In this document: piece by piece, positions 63,796 through 64,000 of the stretch
Position numbering within the stretch: the stretch's first letter is position 1
Layout of the letters: the number at the start of each line of letters is the position of its first letter
Origin: Chamaea fasciata
Lineage: Eukaryota; Chordata; Aves; Passeriformes; Sylviidae
NCBI GenBank assembly: GCA_029207755.1
Contig: JARCOQ010000010.1
Span: 930,001-994,000 of the forward strand
Direction: 5' to 3'
DNA length: 64,000 nucleotides
The notes under the pieces: generated by a model
The model's input: the letters and a program-made list of their open reading frames with translations, nothing else
The model's database searches: none
Told to the model about the DNA's origin: nothing
Program-made: the position numbers and the translations under genes

Positions 63796-64000
63796 AGCCA
63801 TTCCTCCCACCTTGTATTGACTCTTGCCAGACCCCGAGGCATGGATCCCACTCTGGATGGCAAGTGGTCTGGATGGGCACCAAACCATGGATCCCCTATC
63901 AATGGACACTGGTCTAGATGGACGCCAGAGCCATGGATTCCAGCTGGACACTGGTGTGGATGGACACCAGAGCCATGGATGCCACTGTGGATGGACACTG
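63796..64000. repeat. Partial HOR block, right edge of window
   Basis: m14(S), m15-m17 and the first 30 bp of m18. m15 has GATGGCAAGTGG, as the 1230 blocks at 21583, 31224, 33808, 53509 and 56093 do, so a 1230 block is the likely continuation, but the diagnostic part lies outside the window. Confidence 0.8.

Larger units (their letters stand above)
1..64000. repeat. Satellite array of 47 bp monomers, whole window
   Basis: Every part of the window reads as head-to-tail copies of one degenerate monomer in the same orientation. The typical monomer begins AGCCATGGATCCCACTCT, continues with GGATGGACACTGGTCT and ends with GGATGGACACCAG, 47 bp in all. A 42 bp class lacks 5 bp of the middle part. 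No unrelated insertion or single-copy sequence interrupts the array, and both window ends lie inside it, so its true length is unknown. Base content of the consensus is about 57% GC. I do not recognise the family; it is not the 171 bp primate alpha satellite. Centromeric, pericentromeric, subtelomeric or sex-chromosome location cannot be told from the sequence. Confidence 0.97.

Noticed and set aside
1..64000. A gene encoding an in-frame repeat protein (silk, mucin or TAL-like)
   Set aside because: 47, 25, 41, 46, 59 and 63 bp monomers are mixed, so the frame rotates from one monomer to the next; coding repeats normally keep a multiple of three.
1..64000. CRISPR array
   Set aside because: There is no alternation of constant repeats and unrelated spacers; all units are related to each other and far longer arrays than usual would be needed.
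1..64000. Known centromeric alpha satellite or a telomeric repeat
   Set aside because: The 47 bp period and sequence do not match the 171 bp alphoid monomer, and there is no TTAGGG tract.
1..64000. Strong G-quadruplex forming potential
   Set aside because: G runs are only two bases long (GGATGGACACTGGTCTGG), so at most weak two-tetrad structures could form.

Overview
The whole 64 kb window is one uninterrupted head-to-tail satellite array. I see no supportable protein-coding gene, RNA gene, transposon, CRISPR array or single-copy stretch. The basic monomer is 47 bp, with common 42 bp variants and rarer 25, 41, 45, 46, 59 and 63 bp variants. Its core is an overlapping NcoI/BamHI site, CCATGGATCC, followed by two related 16 bp pieces built on GGATGGACAC. 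The sequence looks eukaryotic: a long, homogenised, multi-level tandem array with many CG-to-TG/CA differences between copies, as expected in a CpG-methylated genome. I do not recognise the family and cannot name the species.

Monomers are grouped into higher-order repeats (HORs). I numbered the monomers of a fully parsed 1047 bp unit m1 to m23 (10428-11474) and called eight extra monomers p1 to p8 (1346-1716 in the first example). Blocks below start at m14, the monomer carrying TTCCTCCCACCTTG. It recurs 73 times. The blocks between anchors come in few sizes: 604, 651, 656, 697/698, 703, 1045/1047, 1161 and 1230 bp. The sizes are explained by gain or loss of whole monomers: 703 minus one monomer is 656, 698 minus two is 604, and the m14 variants of 46 and 41 bp explain 703 against 698. 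The block tail (m10-m14) exists in two flavours, here called S (m14 of 41 bp) and L (m14 of 46 bp), and the flavour restricts which block follows.

Layout from left to right: 1-12059 is one 11,305 bp period (12 blocks) plus an edge, and it begins to repeat at 11306. 14.4-24.0 kb and 24.0-33.7 kb are a tandem duplication of about 9.64 kb. 30.6-38.3 kb is a run of three 2.54-2.58 kb super-units (656+1230+about 698). 37.6-42.5 and 42.5-47.5 kb are a 4,962 bp tandem duplication. About 46.3-61.2 kb repeats 24.0-38.97 kb at an offset of 22,285 bp with only a few base differences. 52.9-63.1 kb holds four super-units in a row.

The hundreds of open frames on both strands are a by-product: the 47 bp consensus contains no stop trinucleotide in any frame of either strand, and because 47 is not a multiple of three every frame cycles through the same few peptides.
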